A stretch of DNA of 64,000 bases from UBA2779 sp965232615 (GTDB taxonomy: Bacteria; Spirochaetota; Spirochaetia; DSM-2461), in assembly GCA_965232615.1 (NCBI GenBank), contig OZ246985.1:372001-436000 (forward strand). The letters are read 5' to 3'. The notes below the pieces were generated by a model that made no database searches, was not told the DNA's origin, and saw nothing but the letters and a program-made list of their open reading frames with translations. Of the stretch, positions 8,229 to 17,223 are shown in pieces; within the stretch, counting starts at the first letter, position 1; each line of letters starts with the position of its first letter. A program made the translations under genes and the position numbers.

Positions 8229-9212
8229 TCATAGCCAGTTATTTTTTTTATACCAGTGGAATGTTGTCTTCAATCCTTCTTCCAAATTTGTTTCAGGTGT
8301 CCAGTTCAGCATTTTCTGTCCTTCTTTGCTGTCTGTAACAAATTGTTCGTATAGTTCATTCATTTTATCGCGGGAGAGTATAAAAGCTTTGCGGGATATT
8401 TTGCTGTAAACGTCCAATGCCAGGGCCGCGATATAGATCAGGAAGCGGGGAACAGGGAATCGTATAAGTGCTTTTTTGCCAATTATGGATTCGGTCAAAG
8501 TCAGTAATTCCTTCCATGTATACACTTTGCCATTATCGATAATATAGGATGAACCGCTGGGAACATTGGCCTGCAATGCCAGTATACAGGCACGGGCGAA
8601 ATCAGCACCGTAGAGAAACATCAGTTGTGTATCTGGCGATCCGCAATAGGGCAGAACACGGTTATTGATACTTTTAAACAGAATAAAAGTGGCTTTATCC
8701 CGTGGGCCATACAGACTTACAGGCCGCAGTATTGTAATCGGAAGTTCATTGGCCTTGTCCTGAACGACCTGTTCTGCTGCCAGCTTACTTCTGCCATAGC
8801 AGGTAACAGGTGTTGGAGACTTGCCGTCTTGAATGATATCTCCATCAGTGTTTGGCCCTACAGCCGCAATACTGGATACAAATACAAATCGTTTTAATGT
8901 CTCTCTGGTTCCTGCAGCCGCTTCAAGAAGATATCGAGTGTAGTCAATATTAACTTTCTTGAATTCCTTTTCATTTACAGCTTTTATTAGAGCTGCCGAG
9001 TGTATGATTCCATCCACACCCTGGACCGCATTGTTCAAAACATTTTTGTCTGCCAGGGATGTTTTGATTATCTCAACATTGTCCAGCGTTTCCAGGAAAC
9101 TAATATCACTTGTTGGCCGCACAAGCGCTCGAACGGTTTCTCCATTCTGGTTCAATTGTTCGGCGATGTGGGATCCAAGGAAACCGGATCCTCCTGTGAG
9201 CAGTACTGTCAT
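8229..9212 (-). CDS. Extended SDR-family NAD-dependent epimerase/dehydratase
   Basis: Rossmann-fold oxidoreductase or epimerase of the extended short-chain dehydrogenase group. The nucleotide-binding motif GGSGFLGSHIAEQL is near residues 6-19, the catalytic YGRSK motif near 140, and RPVSLYGPRD follows. It resembles the 3-beta-hydroxysteroid dehydrogenase or dihydroflavonol reductase-like branch, often linked to lipid or sugar modification. The substrate cannot be told. It faces folE convergently and has the repeat element 9395-9747 upstream. Confidence 0.75.
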   Translation of the reverse strand: MTVLLTGGSGFLGSHIAEQLNQNGETVRALVRPTSDISFLETLDNVEIIKTSLADKNVLNNAVQGVDGIIHSAALIKAVNEKEFKKVNIDYTRYLLEAAAGTRETLKRFVFVSSIAAVGPNTDGDIIQDGKSPTPVTCYGRSKLAAEQVVQDKANELPITILRPVSLYGPRDKATFILFKSINNRVLPYCGSPDTQLMFLYGADFARACILALQANVPSGSSYIIDNGKVYTWKELLTLTESIIGKKALIRFPVPRFLIYIAALALDVYSKISRKAFILSRDKMNELYEQFVTDSKEGQKMLNWTPETNLEEGLKTTFHWYKKNNWL

Positions 9213-9394
9213 GAATTTATTTGACTTCCTTTCATCAATCTGTCTCCATTTTACACTTTTTCACCAACTACCTGAACTCCTGTACAATATCCCCAGTGAC
9301 CGAAAGCTTGTAGAACTTTGCTCGCATTGTACCTGGAGTCTGAGGGTAGAAAATTCATGCCAATTAAAAATCATTGTAATTACTTTTTTCATAA

Positions 9395-9747
9395 GGCAAC
9401 CTCTAAAAAACCGTTTTTGGAATTTGGCGCAATGGCGGTGCGTTCCTCGGAGCTTTGCTCCTGCGGTACGCACCTGATTAAATTCTTTCTTGATGCAAGG
9501 CGGCAAAAGTGGAGCTAGCTTAAGCGGTTGGCGGCGCGTTCCTCGGAGCTTTGCTCCTGCGGTACGCACCTGATAATGGCGGCGCGTTCCTCGGAGCTTT
9601 GCTCCTGCGGTACGCACCTGATAATGGCGGTGCGTTCCTCGGAGCTTTGCTCCTGCGGTACGCACCTGATTACGTGAGAATTTTGACAACGCAGTAGCGA
9701 GGAAAAAGATCAAGCCAGAAACGAAATAAGGTTTTTTAGAGGTGCCC
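9395..9747. repeat. Type-1 miniature repeat element with four hairpin modules
   Basis: Bounded by GGCAACCTCTAAAAAACC and GGTTTTTTAGAGGTGCCC, imperfect inverted ends. Inside are four 36-nt hairpin modules (9438-9473, 9534-9569, 9582-9617, 9630-9665). Each has an outer stem such as GTGCGT/ACGCAC, a CC/GG step, and an inner stem GGAGC-TTT-GCTCC. The last three repeat with a 48-bp period. The core then continues with the GAGCATTTTGACAACGCAG-like block also seen in the other copies. Open frames across it are translation of the repeat, not genes. Confidence 0.8.
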
Positions 9748-9813
9748 ATAATGTATTATCCTGGTAGAGACAGTCTCCATATCATCTTTACAAGCTTCCT
9801 GACACCGGGGATG

Positions 9814-10788
9814 TTACCCCTCACCAAGTCTTTTCATAATATCTCTGCCTGTTTTCTCGACAATGGGAAGATCCTTCTTAAAGCTGGATTCCAGTTTCAG
9901 ACGCAGCTGTCTGTATTCATTCTCGCGGATGAGAATACTCTCAAATGACAGGGGGTTGTTCTTCCTATTTCTATTGTACAATCTGGCAATGATTTCAGGT
10001 GTAAGGACCAGCCAACTGTGAACGGCGATACTCATTGCGTAAACAGTTTCATCATCACTGTCATCCGGGATCTGTGTTCGCTCCGAAAGAAGCTTTTCAC
10101 CCAGTTTGATTATAAATTCTCTCAGCGTCTTATCATCATTGTTTTCCTCGTATGCCAGTCGGAGCTGGTATAGACTTTTCGCAACGGGGAGAGAGAATCG
10201 CTCAACAAATAAAACAACGCTTCCCAGGTCGTCCTGCTCATAGCTGTCCAGCATATATGTATCGTACTTACTGAGCAAATATCCCTCTGGCAGTAGGTAC
10301 TTCTGTATTAATTCCGCCTGGGCGGTATATCCTCCTACCTTGAGAAAGAGTTGTTCCATACGATCAAAGCGTGCTGCTCCCCAGGTTGGTGGATCCTGGA
10401 AGAAAGTGGCACATTCATGGAATGCTCCCGTTAGTACGGCATATACTGTAGATGGATAACTGGGCCAGATATCAAGCAATCCCTTTAATACCACGATGTG
10501 TGCGACCTGCTGCCCTGGAGGAGCAACAAATCTTGCACCGGACAGTACTCCCCCTCTGGAATCAGGATCTATAGTGAAACGCAGGTAACCCTGTTGAATG
10601 GCTTTGGAAACAACATACCAGATCGGTGGTATGTCATCTGGGTCAAATAGATCTTGATATCCGTCCAGAACATCAACGAGTCTGGCATCATAGTCCACTT
10701 TTTCTTCCTGTGCAAAGATTCTTCCATCAGTGAAAATGATGAGTGTGAGAACAAGGAATATGCGAATGGATTTCAAGTTTCTTGCCAT
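9814..10788 (-). CDS. Secreted protein of unknown function
   Basis: Not recognised. It has 324 residues with a clear N-terminal signal peptide (basic MARNLKSIR, hydrophobic IFLVLTLIIF, then a likely cleavage after IFAQ). The mature part is mostly helical in appearance and rich in charged residues and aromatics, for example YLLPEGYLLSKYDTYMLDS. A good ribosome site (TTGAGG) lies 5 nt before the ATG. It is probably a periplasmic or envelope protein, and no catalytic motif was seen. It sits alone between two repeat elements. Confidence 0.7.
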   Translation of the reverse strand: MARNLKSIRIFLVLTLIIFTDGRIFAQEEKVDYDARLVDVLDGYQDLFDPDDIPPIWYVVSKAIQQGYLRFTIDPDSRGGVLSGARFVAPPGQQVAHIVVLKGLLDIWPSYPSTVYAVLTGAFHECATFFQDPPTWGAARFDRMEQLFLKVGGYTAQAELIQKYLLPEGYLLSKYDTYMLDSYEQDDLGSVVLFVERFSLPVAKSLYQLRLAYEENNDDKTLREFIIKLGEKLLSERTQIPDDSDDETVYAMSIAVHSWLVLTPEIIARLYNRNRKNNPLSFESILIRENEYRQLRLKLESSFKKDLPIVEKTGRDIMKRLGEG

Positions 10789-11090
10789 GAATACCTCAAT
10801 TCTGTTTTGGCTCCTCTGAAAAACGCTTTTATATTCAATAAGTATGACGGGTTGCTAGCCATTCATCCCGGAGCGATATGGGTATACAGCTAATGCTGCA
10901 GTGATGGCAGGTCTGAACCGGAATGGATATTTTCCAGAGTACTTCCTAGAATGGCAATTCAGGAGAATTCTTTCAAGTGCCGAAGATATCTTTTTTGCTC
11001 TTGACCCCCAATCCATTGCCCTTTAGTGTTAAGCTGGTGATGCGAAGAATGGGAGAGATTTTTTTCTCCAGGCAGCATTTATTGACTTAT
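10789..11090. other. Intergenic stretch without recognised gene
   Basis: About 300 bp between the secreted-protein gene and a repeat element. Only short frames occur. It should hold the promoter of the minus-strand gene at 9814-10788, but no convincing hexamer pair was singled out. Confidence 0.4.
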
Positions 11091-11338
11091 GGCAACCTCT
11101 AAAAACCGTTTTTGGAAATTGACGCAATGGCGGTGCGTTCCTCGGAGCTTTGCTCCTGCGGTACGCACCTGATTAAATTTTTTCTTGATGCAAGGCGGCC
11201 TGTCTGCGTGCGGACACGCGCAGGCAGGCAAAAGCGGAGCTAGCTTAAGCGGTTGGCGGTGCGTTCCTCGGAGCTTTGCTCCTGCGGTACACACCTGATT
11301 AAATTTTTTCTTGATGCAAGGCGGCAAAAGAGGTGCCC
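11091..11338. repeat. Type-1 repeat element, internally deleted right side
   Basis: Starts GGCAACCTCTAAAAACCG and ends AAAAGAGGTGCCC. It carries two hairpin modules (about 11131-11166 and 11259-11294). Inserted in the GCGGC|AAAAGC segment of the core is a 30-bp imperfect palindrome at 11199-11228. The right third found in complete copies is missing, so the terminus joins the core directly. Confidence 0.75.
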
Positions 11339-11472
11339 TTATATCAATAGGACTGTCTCTCTTTTGCATGAAAATCTCTCAAACTTTGAATCACCCGTTA
11401 GTTGAGTGAACATGAATATATCAGCCTGATAGATGGATTCTGAAATGGTATTTATGATTGAAGAGGTGAAGA

Positions 11473-12519
11473 TTGGAAGAGAAACTTGAAGTACTGGAAA
11501 AATCCTTTTCCAAAGCCCTGGAAGGCATCGGCACAGCGGCTGGACTTGCTGATTTAAGGGCTTCATATCTTGGGAAAAAAGGGGAACTGAGTCTTATTCT
11601 CAAGTCCTTGAGTTCTGTGCCTCCCGAAGAGAGGAAACAACTGGGGAAGGCTGCCAATGAGGTAAAACGCCGTCTCACAGAACAACTGGGAAGGAAAAAA
11701 TCTGCCATTGAACGAAGCGGGATAGATGCCAGACTGACCGCTGAATGGACCGATCTTTCCTATAGGAGATCAATCAGAGCTGAACCTGTCAAAGAGGCTG
11801 GATTACATCCTGTCTCGATTGTGCAGCGTAAACTGGAGGATATTTTTCTTTCCATGGGTTTCGACATTCTTGATGGACCACACATTGAGAACGACTGGTA
11901 TAATTTCACAGCATTGAACATACCGGAGTCACATCCGGCTCGGGATATGCAGGATACTTTCTGGTTCAATGACTTAAAGCATTTACTTCGCACCCATACG
12001 TCCACGATTCAAATAAGAGGTATGGAGAAGAATACTCCTCCCTTTAAATTTGTTGCTCCTGGCAAAGTATTCCGCTGTGAAACCACGGATGCCTCCCATG
12101 AGGCTGTTTTTCATCAAATGGAAGGAATGCTGGTTGGGAAAGGGATCTCAGTCGCTCATCTCATCTACTTCGAGAAAACCCTGCTCAGTGAAATTTTTAA
12201 TCGGGATATTGAAATCCGTTTACGGCCTGGTTTTTTTCCCTTTGTGGAACCAGGCTTTGAGCTTGATATTAACTGTCAGATCTGCAGCGGCTCTGGGTGC
12301 AGTGTCTGCAAAAAAACTGGCTGGATAGAACTTCTCCCCTGTGGCATGACACACCCCAATGTATTGAGGCAGGGAGGCATAGACCCCGATCAGTACAATG
12401 GTTTTGCCTTTGGGCTTGGATTGGATAGATTGGTGATGATGAATTATGGTATAGATGATATTCGTCATTTTCACAGTGGCAACCTTGAGTTCAGCAAACA
12501 GTTTGCTTCCTTCCAGTAG
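11473..12519 (+). CDS. pheS: Phenylalanyl-tRNA synthetase alpha subunit
   Basis: Catalytic alpha subunit of the (alpha-beta)2 enzyme that charges tRNA-Phe. Class II motifs are present: GPHIENDWYNFTALNIPESH (motif 1 area), RTHTSTIQIR, GKVFRCETTDASHEAVFHQM (motif 2), and FAFGLGLDRLVMMNYGI (motif 3). The N-terminal coiled-coil region spans about residues 1-90. A Cys-rich patch CQICSGSGCSVC near residue 270 suggests a metal site. The likely start is TTG with GAGGTGA just upstream. It is followed 23 bp later by pheT, as in most bacteria. Confidence 0.96.
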   Translation: MEEKLEVLEKSFSKALEGIGTAAGLADLRASYLGKKGELSLILKSLSSVPPEERKQLGKAANEVKRRLTEQLGRKKSAIERSGIDARLTAEWTDLSYRRSIRAEPVKEAGLHPVSIVQRKLEDIFLSMGFDILDGPHIENDWYNFTALNIPESHPARDMQDTFWFNDLKHLLRTHTSTIQIRGMEKNTPPFKFVAPGKVFRCETTDASHEAVFHQMEGMLVGKGISVAHLIYFEKTLLSEIFNRDIEIRLRPGFFPFVEPGFELDINCQICSGSGCSVCKKTGWIELLPCGMTHPNVLRQGGIDPDQYNGFAFGLGLDRLVMMNYGIDDIRHFHSGNLEFSKQFASFQ

Positions 12520-12542
12520 CAGAAAAAGGATTGTACAGATAG

Positions 12543-14981
12543 ATGAAGATTTCCATCGATTGGATCAGTGATTTTGTTGACCTTCCCACGGGCCTGAGTG
12601 ATAAGGATCTTGCAGAACGCATTACTCTTTCTGTGTGCGAGGTGGAAGGTGTGGAACGTATTGGTGCGATTCTCGAAGAGGTTGTTATTGCGGAAATAAT
12701 TTCTGTGATTCCCCATCCTGACGCGGAAAAGCTTAAACTTGCCACGGTGAATACTGGTGGGAATGAAGTGACTGTTGTCTGTGGGGCTGAAAACTGCCGT
12801 GCCGGTATAAAGGTTCCTTATGCGGCAATCGGAGTTACATTACCTTCAGGTGTTACCCTGCAGAAGAAGAGAATCAGAGGGATTGAATCCTGTGGAATGC
12901 TCTGTGCGGAGGATGAACTGGGGTTGTCTGATAATCATGAAGGTCTCATGGAAATAGATGGAGATATACAAACAGGAACGACTCTTTCCCGGGTATTGGG
13001 AGATGCCGCTGTCAGGGATCTCCTTCTGGATATTGATAACAAATCCCTTACTCATCGACCTGATTGTTGGGGACATTATGGGTTGGCCCGCGAATTTGCG
13101 GCTGTTTTTAATAAACCGTTCAAGGATAAATTCAACAAGTCATGGGCAGACTCTGTAAGGAATAAGATTGAAGTCAGTGAACCTCCTGTCACCATTCATG
13201 TTGATAAGGATTCTGCGAACCAGGGATTTGTGGGTCTGTCTGTTGACGGTGTTAGAAACGGTATAAGCCCTGACTGGATGCAGAGACGGCTTATCGCTGC
13301 CGGAATGCGGCCCGTTAATACCATTGTAGATATTTCGAATTATGTCATGCTGGAAATGGGAATCCCCAATCATATCTTTGATAGAAATGCAATCAACGGA
13401 GGAAAAATAATTGTCCGTAGAGCAGGCAGGGACATGAATTTCACAACGCTGGATGGTCAGGTGAGAATGTTGAAGGCTTCGGATACCATGGTATGTGATG
13501 CCCGGCATGAACTGGCGATTGCAGGAATAATGGGTGGTCTGGAGAGTTCTATCACCGAAGAAACAACACAAATCATGATTGAGGCAGCGAACTGGACCGA
13601 TGCGGAAATACGCCGAACCGGAACGAGGCTGGGCTTGAGAACTGATGCGTCCATTCGATATGAAAAAAGTCTTGACAGTCAGCAGCTGGAAAAGAGCATT
13701 CTGAGAATCTATGAACTCATTTTGCAATTCAATCCTGATGCCAGGGCTTCAGGAGGAATTCAGATTGATAACATGCCTGAACAGCTGGATCTGGTTATTA
13801 AGATTTGCCTGCCGAGGATATCTGAGTTGCTGGGAATCACCATTGAAAAAGAGACGATGCATGGCATTCTTGAAAGCCTGGATTTCAGAGTCAGCGAAAT
13901 TCCTGGTTCATCAACTGAATTCATGATCCATGTTCCATCATGGAGATCAACGAAGGATATAGAATGTGAGGTTGATATCGCGGAAGAAATTGGCCGGATA
14001 ATTGGCTATGAAAAGATCACTCCAGTCAGCCCCAGACATGATATACAGCCCCTCCAACTCTCTCCCGGGAAGAAACTTTTTCGGAAGATTCAAGATTTCA
14101 TGGTTCTTCGCGGACATGCTCTTGAAATAATGACCTATCCTCTCATCGGACCATCCCTGCTTCATAAAGCATCATGGCCGATAATGAATGAAAATCTCTG
14201 TCTGGCCAATGCGCTGAACCCTGAGCAGGATAGGATGCGGCCAAGTTTGATACCTGGTTTGCTCCAGGCAACAGCGGACAATCGTAAAAGATATGATACC
14301 TTCCGCTTGTTTGAATGCGGGAGAGCCTATATCAACCCTGAACATAAAAACGAATTTCCGGATATCCATCAGGTTGGAATCGTTTTTCAGGCAGAAAATA
14401 AAACTCCTATCATAGAATTAATTGATACGGTAGAAGAACTTCTGAAGTATCTTGATCTGCCGGGGAATGTGATTCAGGGAGATCCACAGAAACCCCATAA
14501 GCTGATACCGGAGGCATGGCCTGGAAGTCATCCACATGAATTTCTCGATGTTCTGTTCAACGGAGAGTCCCGGGGAGCTCTTTTATCAGTTCATCCTCAG
14601 ATAACTGAAACCTTCAAGATTAAAGGCCGAACAAGTATAGCTGTCCTGGATTTTACAGATAGCATGGATCAGTCGATCATCAGCAAAACGACATTTAAGG
14701 CCCTGGACAGATTTCCCGGAGCCGTATTTGATGTTACAGTTGTTATGCAGAAAAATGCTTATGTTTCTAATGCCGTCAATGCTGTTAAAAACCTTAAAAT
14801 CAGGGAAATACGTTCTGTTCGCGTCCTGGATATTTTTAATCTGGAAGAAATGAGCAAAGCGGTAACACTGCGAATTGAAATGAGGGACGCGGATAAAACA
14901 CTTGACACAGGTTTCCTGCAAAAAACCGAAAGAAAGATTATTGAATGGCTCGATAAAAAAGGATTCCCTCTGAGAGTTTAA
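12543..14981 (+). CDS. pheT: Phenylalanyl-tRNA synthetase beta subunit
   Basis: Beta subunit of phenylalanyl-tRNA synthetase. It has 812 residues with the normal domain order: the EMAP/tRNA-binding-like domain near residues 40-150 (HPDAEKLKLATV, VVCGAENCRAG), the B3/B4 editing domain (DNKSLTHRPDCWGHYGLAREFA, then NTIVDISNYVMLEMGIPNH), B5, and the catalytic-like core. The C-terminal ferredoxin-fold anticodon-binding domain ends the protein (about residues 715-812). It forms an operon with pheS. Confidence 0.96.
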   Translation: MKISIDWISDFVDLPTGLSDKDLAERITLSVCEVEGVERIGAILEEVVIAEIISVIPHPDAEKLKLATVNTGGNEVTVVCGAENCRAGIKVPYAAIGVTLPSGVTLQKKRIRGIESCGMLCAEDELGLSDNHEGLMEIDGDIQTGTTLSRVLGDAAVRDLLLDIDNKSLTHRPDCWGHYGLAREFAAVFNKPFKDKFNKSWADSVRNKIEVSEPPVTIHVDKDSANQGFVGLSVDGVRNGISPDWMQRRLIAAGMRPVNTIVDISNYVMLEMGIPNHIFDRNAINGGKIIVRRAGRDMNFTTLDGQVRMLKASDTMVCDARHELAIAGIMGGLESSITEETTQIMIEAANWTDAEIRRTGTRLGLRTDASIRYEKSLDSQQLEKSILRIYELILQFNPDARASGGIQIDNMPEQLDLVIKICLPRISELLGITIEKETMHGILESLDFRVSEIPGSSTEFMIHVPSWRSTKDIECEVDIAEEIGRIIGYEKITPVSPRHDIQPLQLSPGKKLFRKIQDFMVLRGHALEIMTYPLIGPSLLHKASWPIMNENLCLANALNPEQDRMRPSLIPGLLQATADNRKRYDTFRLFECGRAYINPEHKNEFPDIHQVGIVFQAENKTPIIELIDTVEELLKYLDLPGNVIQGDPQKPHKLIPEAWPGSHPHEFLDVLFNGESRGALLSVHPQITETFKIKGRTSIAVLDFTDSMDQSIISKTTFKALDRFPGAVFDVTVVMQKNAYVSNAVNAVKNLKIREIRSVRVLDIFNLEEMSKAVTLRIEMRDADKTLDTGFLQKTERKIIEWLDKKGFPLRV

Positions 14982-15037
14982 CTGAAGTGAAGAATTTATC
15001 TCAGCCAGGCAGAATTATTCAAGGGCACCTCAATACA

Positions 15038-15066
15038 TTGACTGAAACGGTTTCTCATCCTACAAT
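15038..15066 (+). promoter_or_regulatory. Promoter of tRNA-Leu
   Basis: TTGACT at 15038-15043 and TACAAT at 15061-15066 with exact 17-bp spacing. The predicted start near 15073 lies 7 nt before the mature tRNA. A GGGCACCTCAA repeat-end-like sequence starts 15 bp upstream of the -35. Confidence 0.65.
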
Positions 15067-15079
15067 ATCATTGTAATTT

Positions 15080-15163
15080 GCCGGCGTGGTGAAATTGGTA
15101 GACACGATAGACTCAAAATCTATTGTTCGTAAGAACGTGTCGGTTCGAGTCCGACCGCCGGTA
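15080..15163 (+). tRNA. tRNA-Leu (anticodon CAA)
   Basis: Full cloverleaf with a long variable arm. The acceptor GCCGGCG pairs with CGCCGGT (one G-T closing pair), discriminator A. The anticodon stem ATAGA/TCTAT encloses CTCAAAA, giving anticodon CAA. The variable arm GTTCGTAAGAAC is typical of class II tRNA. The T arm is GTCGG TTCGAGT CCGAC. The 3' CCA is not encoded. Confidence 0.95.
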
Positions 15164-15191
15164 GCCGCATAACTGGAAACATCAAAAACAG

Positions 15192-15221
15192 TTGACAATT
15201 TACAGCTGTTACCATTATATT
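15192..15221 (+). promoter_or_regulatory. Promoter upstream of lipoprotein gene
   Basis: TTGACA at 15192-15197 and TATATT at 15216-15221, 18 bp apart. It gives a leader of about 55 nt to the gene at 15284, which has its own GGAG ribosome site. Confidence 0.55.
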
Positions 15222-15283
15222 GCCATTAAGACGATTCAATTGCATAAAAAACTGACGATGTGGTTGAAGTGGAGTGATTTGTG

Positions 15284-16237
15284 ATGTTGTTTAGAAAAAA
15301 AAACAGGCTGAGATTTCGGACAATGCTGAAAAATGCTGTTATTGTGTTGTCGATGGTTGGGGTTGCAGGATCATGCTCCAGTAACTCAAGTGACATTCAT
15401 CCTGATTTGAAGGAACAGATAAGAATTGGAGGAAATAGAATAGCTTATACCCGTCCGGGAGAGCAGTTATACTATTCTGATATCACAGTCGATTCAGATT
15501 CGAAATCCATTATTTCTTTTATGCCAAGTGGTGCATCGAATGGAGAATGGCCAAGAATTACATTTGAAATGGAAAAAGACAAACTCATCCTGAGAGGTGG
15601 AATAATCTCTGACGCAAGACCTGTCGATGAGTTCGGTCAGAATAAAGCTTTTTATAGTAAATTGAAGGATTTGTTAAAAAATGACAATATCGATATGCCG
15701 ACACCTAATTTTAAACAAGAGCAGTATATCTATAATATCAATGGATTAGTCCGAGAAATAATCTCTAATCCAACTAATATTCTATACAAGAAGGAATTCT
15801 GGATTCTTGCGAATGACACTGATGATGGTGTTGCTGTTTATCTGCATAACCGTAAAGGTGAAATACAGGAAAGCTTTATACCCGGGCAGGGGTATCTGGT
15901 TATTCCGGGGAAAGTCGTGGGATCTATCCTGCGCATTGATTTTGGATTCTCAACAATTTTTCCTGAACAACGGGAACAGGCTGGGGTGCAAACTGCTCTT
16001 GACAGGTTTTCTACGGTTAGACTGAAGTATAAGGATTTCACACAATCCAACATAGTAGTCAAAGTTTTCAGAACATTGGATAATGGCGGTACTATCACAA
16101 TTACGCAGAAGAAGGATACAATGAAATTTCATCTTTCACCCAATCAGATGATTATTTATCCGGAACGGGCAACCACAGCAACATCAATAGAACTTGAGAA
16201 TGTGGTAGAATACATAAATTCTGTTCTACTAATGTAA
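15284..16237 (+). CDS. Putative lipoprotein of unknown function
   Basis: Not recognised. The N-terminus is basic (MLFRKKNRLRFR), followed by a hydrophobic stretch and a relaxed lipobox (VAGSC), so it is probably lipid-modified and envelope-attached. The rest, about 280 residues, alternates short polar and hydrophobic segments suggesting beta structure. No motif of a known enzyme was seen. The ATG at 15284 is preferred over an in-frame GTG three bases earlier because GGAG lies upstream at a suitable distance. Its 3' end overlaps the end of the convergent membrane-protein gene by 9 bp. Confidence 0.65.
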   Translation: MLFRKKNRLRFRTMLKNAVIVLSMVGVAGSCSSNSSDIHPDLKEQIRIGGNRIAYTRPGEQLYYSDITVDSDSKSIISFMPSGASNGEWPRITFEMEKDKLILRGGIISDARPVDEFGQNKAFYSKLKDLLKNDNIDMPTPNFKQEQYIYNINGLVREIISNPTNILYKKEFWILANDTDDGVAVYLHNRKGEIQESFIPGQGYLVIPGKVVGSILRIDFGFSTIFPEQREQAGVQTALDRFSTVRLKYKDFTQSNIVVKVFRTLDNGGTITITQKKDTMKFHLSPNQMIIYPERATTATSIELENVVEYINSVLLM

Positions 16238-17098
16238 AGCATCCGTTTCAGGAACTGGTTTTTTCGATATATCCGGGGAATCCTGGAATGTATTCATGGC
16301 AAAATTTATCAATGTCATCATAACTATAAACCGCAGGATGCTTTGAGCAGCCAGGAGGAATATATTACTGGCAGTGGAACTGGCTTCAATCCCTACAATA
16401 GCAACAAGGAGTACTGATATTACCAGGAATGGTATAAATATCAGTACAAGAAAAAGAGTTGTTATCACCTTTCGGTTTTCGTAATAGTATGCATGACTAA
16501 CCATGCAGGCATGCTTCCCATTTTTACCTGTACTGAGATGAATGAATGGGGCCAGTCCATATCGGTATAATCCTGAAAAGGTAAGAACAATACCGAGAAA
16601 AGATCCCAATGTATACAGAAATCCTATGGAGAGAACGATGCTTAACACACTGCCTGCCAGTAATGCTGCTGCGGGTTTCCAGAAGATCTTCCAGATTGCA
16701 ATCAAAACTGATATAAAAAAATTCCTGTAAAGGGATACTCCTGTTGATAATACCTTTGCAAACTGGGGAGTCTGATATTGTCGAAAAACTGTGATAGTAC
16801 TGGAAAGAACTGCCCCGTAATAGATAGTACAGAGTAATCTCAGCACCCCTGTCGCTCCGTAATAACCGATGAGACGAAGGGATAATAAAACCATTTCAGA
16901 AGGGTCTTCCTGATCAAAGTCTTGAAAGTGTTTCAGGAATTCTGTGATGGCCTGTTCAATGGGCTGCGAAAATATCTGGTTTAAGAATAAGACCGGTATT
17001 AAGACCAGGGTTGCCCAGATAAGAAGGTACAGCATTGGTTTCGCCTTTACCTGCAGCCATGTGTCTGATAGAGCAGTTATGATAGGTTGAAAAAACAT
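16229..17098 (-). CDS. Multi-pass membrane protein of unknown function
   Basis: Not recognised. It has 289 residues with about six hydrophobic segments (near residues 24-41, 70-90, 100-125, 140-165, 210-235 and 250-275), interrupted by an amphipathic stretch rich in acids (FLKHFQDFDQEDPSEM). The pattern resembles small integral proteins of the DUF4013/YciC-like kind, but this is a guess. No Shine-Dalgarno precedes the ATG. A weak TCGTCA/TAGTTT pair 17 bp apart ends 7 nt before it. Confidence 0.6.
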   Translation of the reverse strand: MFFQPIITALSDTWLQVKAKPMLYLLIWATLVLIPVLFLNQIFSQPIEQAITEFLKHFQDFDQEDPSEMVLLSLRLIGYYGATGVLRLLCTIYYGAVLSSTITVFRQYQTPQFAKVLSTGVSLYRNFFISVLIAIWKIFWKPAAALLAGSVLSIVLSIGFLYTLGSFLGIVLTFSGLYRYGLAPFIHLSTGKNGKHACMVSHAYYYENRKVITTLFLVLIFIPFLVISVLLVAIVGIEASSTASNIFLLAAQSILRFIVMMTLINFAMNTFQDSPDISKKPVPETDALH

Positions 17099-17185
17099 AG
17101 ACTAAAAACTATCATGTCTGCATTAGACTGACGACCCCCCAAAAAGTGTGGATGTCAACTAGCCGATGAGATATCCGTGGATGAG

Positions 17186-17215
17186 TTGTATAAAATCGGC
17201 GGGCAGGGCTATAGT
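17186..17215 (+). promoter_or_regulatory. Promoter of PHP gene, near-leaderless
   Basis: TTGTAT at 17186-17191 and TATAGT at 17210-17215 with 18-bp spacing. The ATG begins 8 nt after the -10, so the leader would be zero to two bases. Confidence 0.5.
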
Positions 17216-17223
17216 GGCTAATC

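Noticed and set aside
9534..9665. Regular short repeats resembling a CRISPR array
   Set aside because: The 12-bp intervals are themselves repeated, spacers are not unique, and no cas genes are near; this is a tandem hairpin array.
9261..9749. Open frame encoding repeated QVRTAGAKLRGT segments (also at 11079-11369, 40179-40391, 56783-56965)
   Set aside because: It is translation of the hairpin modules of the type-1 repeat; the frame has no ribosome site and differs in copy number between elements.
15023..15035. GGGCACCTCAA before the tRNA promoter as another repeat terminus
   Set aside because: Only about 10 bases match and the A-run is missing; it may be chance, so it is mentioned but not listed as a repeat.
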